The notes under the pieces were generated by a model. That model had not been told where the DNA came from. It searched no databases and was given only the letters and a program-made list of their open reading frames with translations. From Talpa occidentalis (Eukaryota > Chordata > Mammalia > Eulipotyphla > Talpidae), in contig NW_023601104.1 of the NCBI RefSeq assembly GCF_014898055.3, positions 69,671,106 to 69,735,105 on the forward strand: 64,000 nt of DNA, given 5' to 3'. Both the position numbers and the translations under genes were made by a program. Positions 36,552 to 48,095 of the stretch are shown here, piece by piece; positions within the stretch are counted from its first letter, which is position 1, and each line of letters begins with the position of its first letter.

Positions 36552-36589
<38 letters not shown>
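36552..36589 (+). repeat. (AC)19 microsatellite
   Basis: Uninterrupted AC run of 38 bp. Confidence 0.98.
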
Positions 36590-36591
<2 letters not shown>

Positions 36592-36599
36592 CTCTAATT

Positions 36600-38149
36600 C
36601 AGGGACTTAGGTACAACTTAGAAATGTCAACATCCTCTATCAGTTCTTTCTGTCTAAGTTCTTCCTCTGCTTCTGCAAAGCTGCCTCAACCATTCTGACT
36701 CATTGAGTCATCTGCTCCATCTATTCTGTGTCCTCACAGCATCATGGGTGTTTCGCTGTGCTTGCTACCAAATATTTTTGCATGTAATCACTATGCAATC
36801 TCTGTTTGTTTTTCCCCAGACTCTTCTAGTCCTTAGTACTGGTATGGAGTCTGATACTGGTAACATATTGGGGAACAAATGGATATCAGTTGTCTTTACT
36901 GAGACCGTCTGGGATTCATGTTCTTCCTCTCCCCAACACTATGCACCTCTCTTCTCCAAACCCTTAACATTTGTCTCTCACTTTTTCAAAGTAGTTCATG
37001 TATACTGCATGCAGTGAATCCACTTAGTTCAGGTAGCAACTTGAGTTTCATAAGGAATGGCCTATGCAAGTGTGCAAATCAAACCAATTAATATTCTACA
37101 CTCCATTCTATAGGCATTTTGTTCACATTTTCTTAGGGAGGGAAAGCTAAGCATTTCATGGGAGCACATTCACCACTGGAACAGAGATTTGCCTTCCTTT
37201 TCTTGTCCCTTCCTGTTCTGTTCTGGTCTGAAACTGGCACACCCCAGCCAGCAAAAAAATTCCCACAGTTAATAGGAACCCCATTTTAGTGTCCCCTGCT
37301 TCTTTGCACATTCTCCTTGCAAGTTTCATTGTTCCCAGCCCAAGCAATTTATCAGATTATTCCTCCTAATCACACACAGTAATCTCCCTGACAGGGCTCC
37401 TGGTAAACACAATTTTTCCCATATTATTATACTTCTAGAGATGTTACGGGGCATTTTACATTGAACCTCATTATCTGCCAATCTGGCTTATCTTCTAATT
37501 TGGCTCCTGGGTTATTTGGGGCTCATAATAAAGAACATGAATGTTGGTTAAATATGTCCATACCACATCCAAAAATGTCAATCCTCAGAAGACATAAGAG
37601 CACAAAGGAAGAAAAAAAATGCACACACATTAAGGTGTTATGGGCAGTGAGAGGTTATTCTATACTTAGGAGAGACAGAGAGAGAAGGGTGTAACTCACT
37701 GGCTTATGTGAGTGTGAGGACTAACTGACAGGGCAAGTCCAAAACCCATAGAACATTACAAAGGACAGGTTGGAAACTCAGCAGCTGAGGCTGCAGTCCA
37801 AGGCAGAATTTCCTCTCCAAATACCTTTAGTTCTGCTCTTAAACCTTGGACTGATTGCATCACGCACACCCAGATTATGAGGGATTATCTTTTTTACATA
37901 AAGTTAACTGATTGTAGATGCTATTCGCATCCACAAAACACCTTACAGAAACACCTCACCTCATGTTAGTTTGAAGAACTGGGTTTAATCTAGCCGAGTT
38001 AACACAAAGCTGTTATTTTTCCTGTTATAATAACAATTATAGAAAAATAGAGAGGCAAACAAAAATCTTAGAATTTTATCACAGAGACAACCATATAAAC
38101 AATTTGTCATGTTTTAATAAGTGTTTTTCTAGAATTTTAGTGATTTCTA
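36600..38149. other. Unassigned intergenic DNA
   Basis: A 104-codon open frame at 36703-37017 has no family match and no supporting signal. No repeat recognised. Confidence 0.45.
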
Positions 38150-38690
38150 ATAGCAGGAAAAATGATATTAACTACTTAACAGTAGGGGGGTGGTTATAGG
38201 AATTACAATGTCCATATGTAAAGCCTAATTATTCAGCCTTATAAAGTTCTGTATGAAAACTGCAGCAATCTGAGAAAATATTTGAAGTGAAAAGAGCACC
38301 GTTTAAAAGTACCTCCTCACTGTGATTACAACTATGTGAAAATTGTGTAACATGTCATTGGTAATGTACACTGGAGAACAACAAAAAATGAGGTAGCAGG
38401 AGGAAGGGAAGAAGGCAGAGTACAGGAGCTTTTTAGGGCAATGGAATGATAGTTAATGGTGGATACCTGTCATGACTCGCTTGCCCAAATCCATAGACTG
38501 TCCAGCACCGAGGGTGAGCCCTACAGTCAGCTATGGACTTCGGGTGATGATGATGTGATGTAGCTCATTGACAGCAACAACTGTGCTCTGTAGATAGTGT
38601 GTGTGGGGGGGGGGCACACTCTGTATTTTCCATTCCATGTTGCTGTGGACCTAAAACTCCTCTAAAAAAAGAAACTATTTAAAAAATAAT
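38150..38690 (+). mobile_element. Old L1 3' end, plus strand
   Basis: The right half (AGCTTTTTAGGGCAATGGAATG, CCAAATCCATAGACTG, TGCTGTGGACCTAAAACTCC) matches the 3'UTR type also seen at 25.7-26.0 and 50.6-50.9 kb. The left half is less certain. A G9 run sits at 38606-38614. Confidence 0.6.
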
Positions 38691-39356
38691 ACAAATGTCA
38701 ATGCCTCCCTCCATCCCCCAGAATTATTTCATGTCCCTGGATGAGCACCTAAGCCAGTCACTGCCAGCACCCATGACCTCCTGAGGACCCTTCAGTCCTC
38801 CATAGCCCATTCTCCCCAAGTGAGGGACAAAATAAAATGGCTGTAGAAATAATATCTTCCAAGGAACAAGCCTTGACTTATGAAAGTGATTGAACACATA
38901 CCAGGGCCTCAGGCAAGACATGTCAGGGGCGGTGTTCCACCCTGGCTCCCAGAGCACCCCACTTAGGTTAAATTCCAGTTGCTCGCTGTGGCAACTTGCT
39001 GTAAGTCACACCACACTGGTCTCCTGCCTTCTCTGTCTGACTTTCCCACCCCCTCCAGTGTTTCCCTCATCTCCTAAATAAACTACCTGCCTTGTGTGGG
39101 TTTGGTTCTGGAGCATATATTCTCAGTAGGGGTGATGTAACCCCATGAGGTGACACTTGGCTACACGGGTGGAGTAAGAGATCTTACTCTTCCTATATAA
39201 AGCACAGCTATATACAACAGTGCCCTAAACAATTTGCAGTATATCTGTGGTATTAATTCATTGAGAGGGAGATTAAGAGAAAAAAATTCTAAAAAGATTT
39301 CGTAGGGGGCTCATGAAAAAAATTGAGAGATACTATTGTTTCTCCCTCAGACAAAA
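38691..39356. other. Unassigned, with an LTR-like piece
   Basis: About 38930-39160 (CCCTCATCTCCTAAATAAAC, then CTACCTGCCTTGTG) has the look of an old LTR polyadenylation region. Weak. Confidence 0.35.
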
Positions 39357-39368
39357 ATATTTTGTCTG

Positions 39369-39636
39369 GGGCCTTCCTGGTAGTGGAGTAAGGGGTAAGT
39401 CTCAGCACTGTCAAGATATCACCAGCCACTGCAGCACGAATTCCATCCCCAGCCAGGGAGCTAGCCCACATGGCACAGCAGACCTCTCCTGACTCACCCA
39501 CTGCTCCCTTCAGCAGTGTATTTCAGTCAATCCACCTGTTATGCGCCCTGCTCTGTCTCTGGTAAATTCCACACCTCTGGCCTACACCCAGCTCTCCAGC
39601 TCTTATATGCATAAATAAAAATAAATCTTTGAAAAT
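39369..39636 (+). mobile_element. tRNA-derived SINE, copy 10
   Basis: Plus-strand SINE, diverged (head GGGCCTTCCTGGTAGTGG, tail TATGCATAAATAAAAATAAATC). Bracketed by ATATTTTGTCTG (39357-39368) and ATATTTTGTTTG (39637-39648). Confidence 0.9.
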
Positions 39637-39648
39637 ATATTTTGTTTG

Positions 39649-40183
39649 TAAAAATCACTAATCAAATATGAATTTTGACCTCAATTTTCCCCCTGACTTA
39701 GTACAATAATAACATAATAAATTTTGAAAACTAGAAAAACAGACATGGACCCAACCAGCAAGTTTCTTCTGACCCCAGGACAAACCCCAATCTCCAACAT
39801 GACTGGGGAGTCCTGCCACCTCAGTCCCACCCCACATACCAGAGCTCTCTCCAGCCCACCTCCTTCATCTCATTCCCTTTCCTGAAAATCTGGGAAGAAT
39901 CACTTTGGATTATAATCTAGAATCGGGATTTTTGTTAATTTTTTTTCCAGCAAGAAAATAAAAGCTAAGCATACACAGAAACTCTTGTCTTTCTGAGAGT
40001 GAGTAAACTGGGAAGAGATCCCGCATTGTGAGGAATGAAGAGCACAAGAACAGAGGGTTGGTCTGGAAACTTCCTGATAACTGAGAAAGGGAGAGATTCT
40101 GGTCACACACGGGCTGGAGAGGAGTCATCCAGGACCCACCTGAGTCCCCTGCACTCTCACGACAAAGACAGACTATGAAAGCA
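39649..40183. other. Unassigned intergenic DNA
   Basis: No gene or repeat recognised. Confidence 0.5.
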
Positions 40184-40198
40184 GGCTCAGGAAGCTTT

Positions 40199-40290
40199 TT
40201 TCTTTTTAATTTTTCCTTTATATATTTTTTACATCATTTTTTCATTTTTGTACAATGTATACATTTTCATCTTGGTTATAGTCCCCATAC
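40199..40290 (-). mobile_element. Very short L1 insertion (92 bp)
   Basis: Only the 3' terminus of the younger L1 lineage is present: on the minus strand ATAACCAAGATGAAAATG, then ATTGTACAAAAATG and AATGATGTAAAAAATATAT. It is bracketed by a perfect 15-bp duplication GGCTCAGGAAGCTTT at 40184-40198 and 40291-40305. The exact duplication shows a recent, strongly 5'-truncated insertion. Confidence 0.92.
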
Positions 40291-40305
40291 GGCTCAGGAA
40301 GCTTT

Positions 40306-41129
40306 GAGTCCAGGCCATTTTAGGATGGACGTCAGAGAGTAATGGTGGGCCCTGGGAGTGCTCAGAAGCCTTGGTTAGAAGCCACTTGACTGCACAAACC
40401 ACTGTAGCTCTACAGCCCTGGGAGGTTGAGGAACCAGTAAGGTGGTTATAGCAGCCCTGGGTATTTGGCAGCCAAAACAAAGAGATCAAGTCAGTCTGCA
40501 TCCTTGGTTACCAGTACAGTGCCCTAAATTCTTGAAACTGTCCCAAGGAAGAGTTGCCTTTATAGCATTTATTAAAATGCTTGTTCGTATGCTTGAGTGT
40601 CATAGCTCATTTTAAAATAAGACAAAAGTTTGGTGAATGCCACTTTTCCGATTTTGCTCCTGAGTTAGAAGGAAGTCTGGGGCTCAAACCCAGGCTAAGC
40701 GGGGCTGCAGGAGCTTGACTAGGTTCAGGAAGGGCAAGCTGGCTGGGGGAGGAGGGAGCTGGAGGTGGAATTAGTAAGCCTTAGGAGTTGTTTGCACAAA
40801 GATAAAGTCTCACATGTCTATGATGGCTTAGGTAGAATCAAACTAGACACTCAAAGTCCCTTTCTTACCTCTCTGATTCAGAGAGCTTTATTATCTTATA
40901 TAAATGTCCAAGATACTTTCTCCTTATAAACTACCCTTGGAGAAGCTTGTAAAGCATTTGTGGCACACGCGGTAAAATTCCACTCCTGTTCAAAGTGCAC
41001 CATTTGTGAAGAATGAGTCACAATGATTTCCAGCTTGTCCAGCACATGCTTTTGGATGTTAATGATTTAAACTTCTGCTTCCCATCCCATGAAACTGAAG
41101 AACTCATCTGAAGGATAGACTGTTTTAAT
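40306..41129. other. Unassigned intergenic DNA
   Basis: No gene or repeat recognised. G-rich patch at 40740-40765. Confidence 0.5.
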
Positions 41130-41275
41130 AATAAAAATACCTAACCTTTACCAAAAGCTTACCAAATGCCACGCTACATGAATTACACCATTTTATTCTC
41201 ACTGCAGTCCTTTGAAGCTATTGTGAAATTACTGGTGCCTATTTGACAGATTTCCTCAGCAAGTACTTGAAGTGG
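41130..41275 (-). mobile_element. MIR-like fragment
   Basis: Antisense MIR-like: CATTTTATTCTCACTGCAGTCC, TGCCTATTTGACAGATTTCC. Confidence 0.55.
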
Positions 41276-42129
41276 GAGAGTTGGGAAGATCAACATAAGA
41301 TGTTGGGCCATTTAGTATATTTACCTGTGATCCTCTGGCAATACCTTTCAGCTTAGAAAAGGGCTTCCTCTGCACTCAAACTTCCTCTCAGACAGTGCCA
41401 AGTGCATGGAAAAGGTAAGTAGAAGTCTATGAATTTGCAGCATACTGAAAAGCATCTCCAGTGTACAGGTTATAGAGGATTATAGGGTCATAAAGGACAA
41501 CCCTCCTCTTGCCACACTTTTCAGTCTACTCATCTTAGCATTAAAATCTCAAAAGACTCATCCACTCCTACAACCACAGGTACCCACGAAACTTCAAACC
41601 CTCTTTCTCTGCTTGTTTCCAAGATGGCTGTCCTCAAGTCCTTCCCTCTCAGTGAGTTTATGCCATGTCCCATCAGGAGCTCACTTGTGTGACCAGTAGA
41701 AAGAATTGGAAGTGAAATTCTCAGATTTTCAAGCTTAGGTCAAGAAGCCTGTCTGCTTCCATATGAGTCTCTTGGACTAATCTTGAAAGAGAGTTGCCTG
41801 GTAATGAGTGTAATTATCCTTAAGACCACCATTCTGTGAGAAGATCACCCTCACTCAGAGGCTGTGGAGCAAAGAGAGATACCAAGGAACACACAGTGTT
41901 CCACAGTGTGGGTACATAGCCATCTTGGAAGTGGACCTCACAGTACCAGTCACTGCTGCTGACACCATATGGATCAAAAACCAAACCATCCAGTGGGGAT
42001 TCTTGACCCACAAAATCATGAGGCAAACTTAAATGGATATTTAAAGCCATTCAGTTTTAAGATTTTTTTAAATATAAATGAAAACACCATTTAAACCTTC
42101 TCAAGATTCTCTTAGCTTAAGAAACAACA
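41276..42129. other. Unassigned intergenic DNA
   Basis: No gene. Text at 41590-41720 (AGATGGCTGTCCTCAAGTCC) resembles old LTR or L2 sequence, but not enough to call. Confidence 0.45.
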
Positions 42130-42560
42130 ATGGCAAAGCAAACACCACATCCCCTCCAGCTACTAGCAATCTCTCTCTTCTTGCTCTTGTCTATATTCTT
42201 TGAATGGTCTTCAACAGATTTCTCTGCCTTCTCACCTCCCACTCACTCCTCCACCCACTTTAGTCTTCTGAAACTTCAAGCATTCCTGTCAGCTTTGTTA
42301 TTGCTAACACCCTCGTTTCATTATATTACTTGATGTCCCTATATTCTCTGATATTTGTCTACTTCTTCTTGGAAACACCCCAGTCTCTGGCTTCTTCTTT
42401 CCCACTGATACATACTCCCCAGCCTCTTTCTTCTTTATCTCCTGGCATCTTAAAGAAATTGGCCTCCCTAGGATTCTGTCTTTAACTCTCTTCTCCTGGC
42501 ACATACTCTCCCTCATTGTCAGTTGTGCCTTACAGATGATATTGTGTTTATTAAATCTGC
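42130..42560 (+). mobile_element. L2 fragment, plus strand
   Basis: TCTGTCTTTAACTCTCTTCTCC, then ACATACTCTCCCTCATTG, and the preceding pyrimidine-rich text resemble the middle of L2. Short frames here (42130-42333) are L2-derived. Confidence 0.55.
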
Positions 42561-42589
42561 CCAAAGAAATAAAAAAATCTATTAAATTC

Positions 42590-43085
42590 CAATATTTTTA
42601 AAGGGATGTCACAATAGCCAAGAGGTAGAAGCAATCAAAATGTCCACCAATGGATGAATAAGAAAAATAGAATTGATTGATATACACACACCAATGGAAT
42701 ATTATCCAGCCTTAGAAAGGAAGGAATTTCTATCACATTTTAGACCATCGGGCCATTATGCTAAATAAAATAAACCAGTTACAAAAATAGCAATATTTTA
42801 TGATTCTACTCACATCAGATGTCTAAAGTAGTAAAATTTGTAGAAATAGAAAGTAGAATGTCAGCTACCTGCAACTGGGGAGAGGGAGAAAGGGGGAGCT
42901 GTTATTTAATGAGTATAAAATTTCAGCTTTGCAAGTTGAAAAATTTCTGGAGATTTATTTCACCACAATGTGAGCTTACTTCACACTATTACTATGGAAC
43001 TGTACACTTAAAAGTGGTTAAGATAGTAAATTTTATGTTATGTGTATTTTTTACCATAATTGAAAAAAATGCAAAAAAAGATAAA
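42590..43085 (+). mobile_element. Old L1 3' end, plus strand
   Basis: CAATCAAAATGTCCACCAATGG, GGAATATTATCCAGCC, AACTGTACACTTAAAAGTGG and TTACCATAATTGAAAAAAATGC follow the 3' end of an old L1. Confidence 0.85.
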
Positions 43086-44729
43086 CTTGTAAAATATTAA
43101 CCATTCATATATCAATATTTTAAAATATTCTATATTTTTTAAATGTCAATGAATACCCTGTTTTTAAAATTCAGGGATAAAATTATGTACCATTAAGGGA
43201 TCACTCTAAGCCTTGGATGAAGCAACATCTTATGAAATGTATTTTTCATTTAATGTGGGTAATGTTCTTGTTTATATATCTCAAGGGGTTCATAGAAATA
43301 AAGAACTGGAGAGACTTACAGGTGATGTAGTTTCACTCTATGCTGTCTCACAAAATCCATCAGAGTGTGTGGTGGAGGAAATGCCAAACTATGTGGTGGA
43401 GGAAAGCTAAGTCCTACAGCTTTCCTTGCCTTCCCAACTTCTCCACCAACTCTTCCTTTCCCCAGTACAACATCATTTTTGTTGAAAGAATAGGTAGTAG
43501 AGGAAAGGAAGGAATAAATGAAGAAAGACCCTCATTAACAATAAATCAAATGTGAAGTGTTGATGCTTCCAGAGGAAGGGTTTCTCTCAAAAATATAATG
43601 AATTTCCTTCTGAAAGGATAATAGAATACTATAATGTGAAATATTTACAACCAGCTGACATTCTCTCACACTAAGTTCATGGGATCATTACTTTGTGTTT
43701 TTAAATTAAAGAGTGGGAAAACATTAAACAGAAGAATTTCTGAAAAATCCTATCTTTTTTTTGTGGATATATTTAGAAGATGACTCAAAAGATCTAAAGC
43801 TGTTCTCACCAGAATCTTTTGATGCCATATCCTAGGACCTAGTTAATCAACAGAGCAAAGAAAATGTGATAAGTAAAGAAAAGTTGAGAGTATCACACAA
43901 AGGAGAAAACATTTATTGACTGTTTTAGCCAAAGCTTTCTTAGATACAGTAGCAGAGCATTGGAAGAAGCTATGGAATTTTACCCAAAGAGTTTCAAGAC
44001 TGCTGTTTCGGATCCACCATCTTAAGCACCATGGAATTAAATCAATTTAACAAAGACATTGTGATGATCACAGACTAATGATCTCAGAATATGCCCATAA
44101 GATGCAAATAAATAAAATGGCAAGGCAAAGGTCGAGAAAATGATCCAGGAGAGTGCATCATTAACTCTGGTTACCTCTATCTATAAAAGCCACAAGATTG
44201 CTGCTGATCTCCCTGACCCTTTGTGTCAAATTGAATAGATCCCTAGTTCAATGAGCATCCATTTTCTCTGCCCTGAAAACAAAAAGTGATGAGATTTATG
44301 TAATACATTAAAGACTTGATTGCTGGAAGGCAGAAACCAATGTTTTTGACTTTTCCTGCCAACACTGGACTCACACTTTCTCATTTTTCTCATTAAGGTC
44401 AGGAATAAATAATTTGTACTTAGTTAAAGGAGAAAAGCCTTCTTTGCCAATATATCCACTCTCCCAAATCTGAAACTCTTCCCAGACATAAGGTTTGTGA
44501 ATGCGAAGACATCTGAGCTATTCTCCCACCCACTTAACCAAGCCCCAATTCTAGGAATCTCTTATGATGCGTGCATGTTAGAGAAAAGTCTGAAAGTGAT
44601 GGGTTACATTTACTACAATTTATTAATGTTTCAAAGATAAAAAATGTCTAAAACACTTTAGAGTGGTTTGTCTCTTTTTATATGAATATGAACTGAAATA
44701 CAGTTTTGCACTCAAACTTTTTTGAAGTT
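43086..44729. other. Unassigned intergenic DNA
   Basis: TGTGGTGGAGGAAA is duplicated at 43368-43381 and 43391-43404 (period 23). An open frame of 65 codons at 43213-43410 has no recognised family. No repeat identified. Confidence 0.45.
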
Positions 44730-44950
44730 GTTATTTAATAATACCCATACTGAACATCAACTATGTTTCAGGTACTGCACAAAGTGCTTTATCACATTTT
44801 CTAATTTAAACCTCACATTAAAGAGAACATTTTATAGATGAGAAAACTAAAGCCAAAACAATTCAAGGAGCTTGTCCAAATCCACACAGCAAGAGTCAAA
44901 CCAGGGCTCAAAAGCAGCTTAGTCTGATGCCAAAACCCATCCTTCTAGCT
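44730..44950 (-). mobile_element. MIR SINE
   Basis: Antisense MIR: ACAAAGTGCTTTATCAC, TTTATAGATGAGAAAACTAAAG, CAAATCCACACAGCAAGAG. Confidence 0.75.
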
Positions 44951-45149
44951 ACTCAATTACAGTTGTTCTGTACAGGTTAGAAAGGAAGTTATATACACAT
45001 AATGAATCAAGAAATTTTACTTAGACTTTAGTCAGTGTTTAATCTGACTGATACAAGTATCTAATTTTTTTGTCATATCTGCCAATGAAATCAGGTAACC
45101 ACTCCCTGTAATACTTTATAACTTATGCACATGTCACATAACCCCCTAT

Positions 45150-45262
45150 TATAATTAATTTAATGTATTAATTTATTTGGGCTGCAGTAGCTAGGTATGT
45201 GATCAAAAATTATTCTGGATGTTTCTGTAAGGGTGCTTTAGGATGCAGTTAAGATTTAATTT
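45150..45262 (+). repeat. Old LTR-like repeat, left part (interrupted)
   Basis: TTATTTGGGCTGCAGTAGC, ATTATTCTGGATGTTTCTG and GGATGCAGTTAAGATTT follow the left half of an old interspersed repeat whose right half resumes at 47341 with GTGGCTGTTGAGTAAAGCAG. The L1 at 45263-47340 landed inside it. Confidence 0.6.
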
Positions 45263-46515
45263 ATAATAAGTGATATTGAACAATTTTTTATGTACCTGTA
45301 AGTCATGTGATTGTCTTAGGAAAAGTGTCTATTGTGGTCTTTCACTCATTTTTTGAATGAATTGTGCATATTTGTTGTTGTTGAATTGGATTAGTACCTT
45401 ATATACTTTGGAAATTAGCCTCTTGTCATATGTGTGATGTACAGATATCCTCCAGTCTGAAGGTTGCCCTTTGTTTTTGTGATTTTTTTTTTTTTGAGAT
45501 ACAAAAATTTTTTAGTTTCATGTAGTCCCACTTGTTTATTTTTCCTTTTGATTCTCTTGCCATTGGAGTTGTATTTCCAAATACATACTATCCAGTAGTG
45601 TATCCTCTGTTTTCTTTTAACCATTTTGTGGTTTCATATCTTATGTCCAAATCTTTAATCCATTTTGAATTAATTTTGGTGTATGGAGTTATGTGTGAAT
45701 CTAGTTTGATTTTTTAATGTCCTTATCCATATTCCCAACACCATTTATTAAAAAGGACTTCTTTTCTCCAATGTGTGGTCATGGCTCCTTTGTCAAAGAT
45801 TAACTGTCCTTATTTGTGGGCTTATCTCTGGAATTTTTATTCTATTCCATTGGTCTACAGTTCTGGTTTTGTTTCAATACCATACTGTTTTGATTGCTGC
45901 TGTTGTGTAGCATAGTTTGAAGTCAGGAAGTGGATACTCTGATTTTCTTCTTTTCTCTCAGGATTACTTTGGCTATTTAGGGTCTCTTCTGTGGTTCCAT
46001 ATGAACTTCATAATTGTTCTATTTCCTTTAAAAAATAAGTCATTGGGATTTAATAGGTATTATGTTGAAGGTGTAAATTACTTTAGATAAGATGGCCATT
46101 TTAATGATGTTTATTCTTACAATCCATAAGCACAGGATAGCTTTTCATTACTTTATGGCTTCTTTTCTTTCCTTTAACAGAGTCTTATAGTTTTCAATGT
46201 ATAGGTCCTTCTCCTCCTTTGTTAAGTTTACTCCCAGGTATTTCATTCTTTTTGGTACGATTGTAAATGGGATTGTTTTTCAAATTTCTTGCTCTTCTAG
46301 TTCATTGTTTGCATATAGAAATGCAACTAATTTTTGTCTATTGATTTTCATCTGTAACCAAGATTTCTAACCTTGAGCTATATCCTCTGCTGTTTGTGTA
46401 TTGATTTTTTATCCTGCTACTTTACTGTATTCATTTGTTTTTTCTAATACTTGTTTGGCAGAGTGTTTTTAAATTCTCTATGTATATAATTATGTCATCT
46501 GTGAATAGTGATAGA
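45263..46515 (-). mobile_element. L1, inverted 5' segment
   Basis: Antisense L1 ORF2, from the reverse-transcriptase region (SLFTDDIIIYIENL, coded on the minus strand near 46500) to the point in the C-terminal part where the + strand reads AATAAGTGATATTGAAC. Minus-strand frames with KRIKRKNKQVGLHETKKFLY fit ORF2. The next stretch of the same element resumes in the opposite orientation at about 46518, so this is the inverted half of a single insertion. Confidence 0.85.
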
Positions 46516-46517
46516 GA

Positions 46518-47245
46518 CGAATCAAAACCACCATGAGATATTATCTCACCCCTGTGAGAATGGCATGTGTATGTAAATATGTGTGTGTATAATGAAATCA
46601 ACAAATGTTGGTTAGGATCTGGAGAAAAAGAAACACTCACCCACTGTTGATGGGAATAAAACTTGGTGCAGCCTCTATGACAAACAACATGGAGATAACC
46701 TTAAAAAATAAAAATAGAAATCCCATGTAACCAGCAATACCTCTGCTAGGCATTTGCCCAAAGAATATGAAAACACTAAAATTAAAGGATTTATGTGTTC
46801 ATAGCAGCACTAATCCACAATTACCTCCTCATGGAACCAAGCTAAGTACCCCATGACTGACACTGGATAAAGAGATTGTGAAATATATACTCAATGGAAT
46901 ACTAATCAGTTACTTTAAAAGATGAAATAGTGCTTTGGGGGATAAAATGGATGCACCTTGATGTGATTATACTAAGTGAAATAGGTCAGAAAGTGAAAGA
47001 CAGACATTGGACAATTTCACTTACCTGTGGAATATAGCTAACCAAAAAAAAAAAAATGCTGGCAAAATACAGCAAAAACATGTCTTAGACTTAGTGAAAA
47101 ATATACTGGTAACCAGAGGGGACATGGGGGAGGAGGTGGGAATAGGGCATTGGCATGGGAGATTTGGTGAAGCGTGAGTGAAGCATGTGCACATATGGAG
47201 TAAAAATGTAATAACAAAGTTATGTAGATGTGCAAATGAGTGACA
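46518..47245 (+). mobile_element. L1, direct 3' segment
   Basis: Starts GAATCAAAACCACCATGAG, about a dozen bases downstream in L1 of where the inverted segment ends, and continues through ORF2 C-terminal and 3'UTR (CTAAGTGAAATAGGTCAG). A G-quadruplex pattern lies at 47118-47147 (GGG runs with loops of 4, 7 and 4). The tail is replaced by GGAA repeats. Confidence 0.88.
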
Positions 47246-47271
47246 AATTTATAAAACAACAAAAGAGAGAA

Positions 47272-47340
47272 GGAGCAGGAGGGAGGGAGGGAAGGCAGGA
47301 AGGAAGGAAGGAAGGAAGGAAGGAAGGCAGAATGGAAGGA
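47272..47340 (+). repeat. (GGAA)n microsatellite at the L1 tail
   Basis: GGGA/GGAA units, pure from about 47297 to 47327. It probably grew from the A-rich tail of the L1. Confidence 0.9.
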
Positions 47341-47540
47341 TTAAATTAGTGGCTGTTGAGTAAAGCAGACTGCCCTCCATGATATGTATGGGGCTCATTT
47401 GATCAATTCAAGGCCTGAATAAAACAAAAGAATAAACTGCTAATCTTCACTGAGCAAAAGGGAATTCTGCCAGCAGACAACATTCAGACTTAAATGTCGG
47501 ATTTTGGACTTGTAGCCTCCATAATCATATGAACCTATTT

Positions 47541-47604
<64 letters not shown>

Positions 47605-47690
47605 CTCCCTCCCTCCTTTCCTCCTTTTCTCTCAATATATTTATATACCTTATTGATTCTGCTTCTTTAAAGAACCCTGACTAATACATT
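47341..47690 (+). repeat. Old LTR-like repeat, right part
   Basis: GTTGAGTAAAGCAGACTGCC, TTCAAGGCCTGAATAAAAC, TTGTAGCCTCCATAATCATATG, a (TC)n run, and the terminus AAGAACCCTGACTAATACA. Continues the repeat begun at 45150. Confidence 0.65.
47547..47600 (+). repeat. (TC)27 microsatellite
   Basis: Pure 54-bp TC run followed by CCCT/CCTT pyrimidines to about 47632. It sits in the position where the host repeat family carries a shorter TC tract. Confidence 0.97.
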
Positions 47691-47769
47691 GCCATATTCT
47701 ACAAGTCAGAGCGCGCATATATGAACAACTATAGGCCAATATGATATATTTTTTTGACATTTGAAATCC

Positions 47770-47920
47770 ACCAAGACAATGGTTTGGAGCTTATTAAATA
47801 TTCAAAGCCTGGGCCCCACCTAAGTCTTACTGCATTAGTCTCTCCAAGAATAGGACCTGAAAATGTCTACTTTTATTAAGCTCCATGCTGATGTTGACAC
47901 CAATTGCTGGTTAAAATAAA
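47770..47920 (+). mobile_element. MER5-like hAT fragment
   Basis: AATATTCAAAGCCTGGGCCCC, CCTAAGTCTTACTGCATTAG and ATTAAGCTCCATGCTGATG follow MER5. Confidence 0.65.
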
Positions 47921-48006
47921 ACTGTGTTATAAAAAGCTAGAATAACAGGGTATTAGTCATTGCAGGCTAGGTGTGCTGTGGTAATAAACAACCCAGAAAT
48001 GTCACT

Positions 48007-48070
48007 TCTATGCTACATGGATGGGGAAGGGTCTTCTGTCTATGCTACATGAATAGTGAAGGGTCGTCTG
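48007..48070 (+). repeat. 32-bp tandem duplication
   Basis: Two 32-bp units starting TCTATGCTACATG (48007-48038 and 48039-48070), with about four mismatches. Confidence 0.85.
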
Positions 48071-48095
48071 GTCACAATATTTGTCCTTGGCTCTT

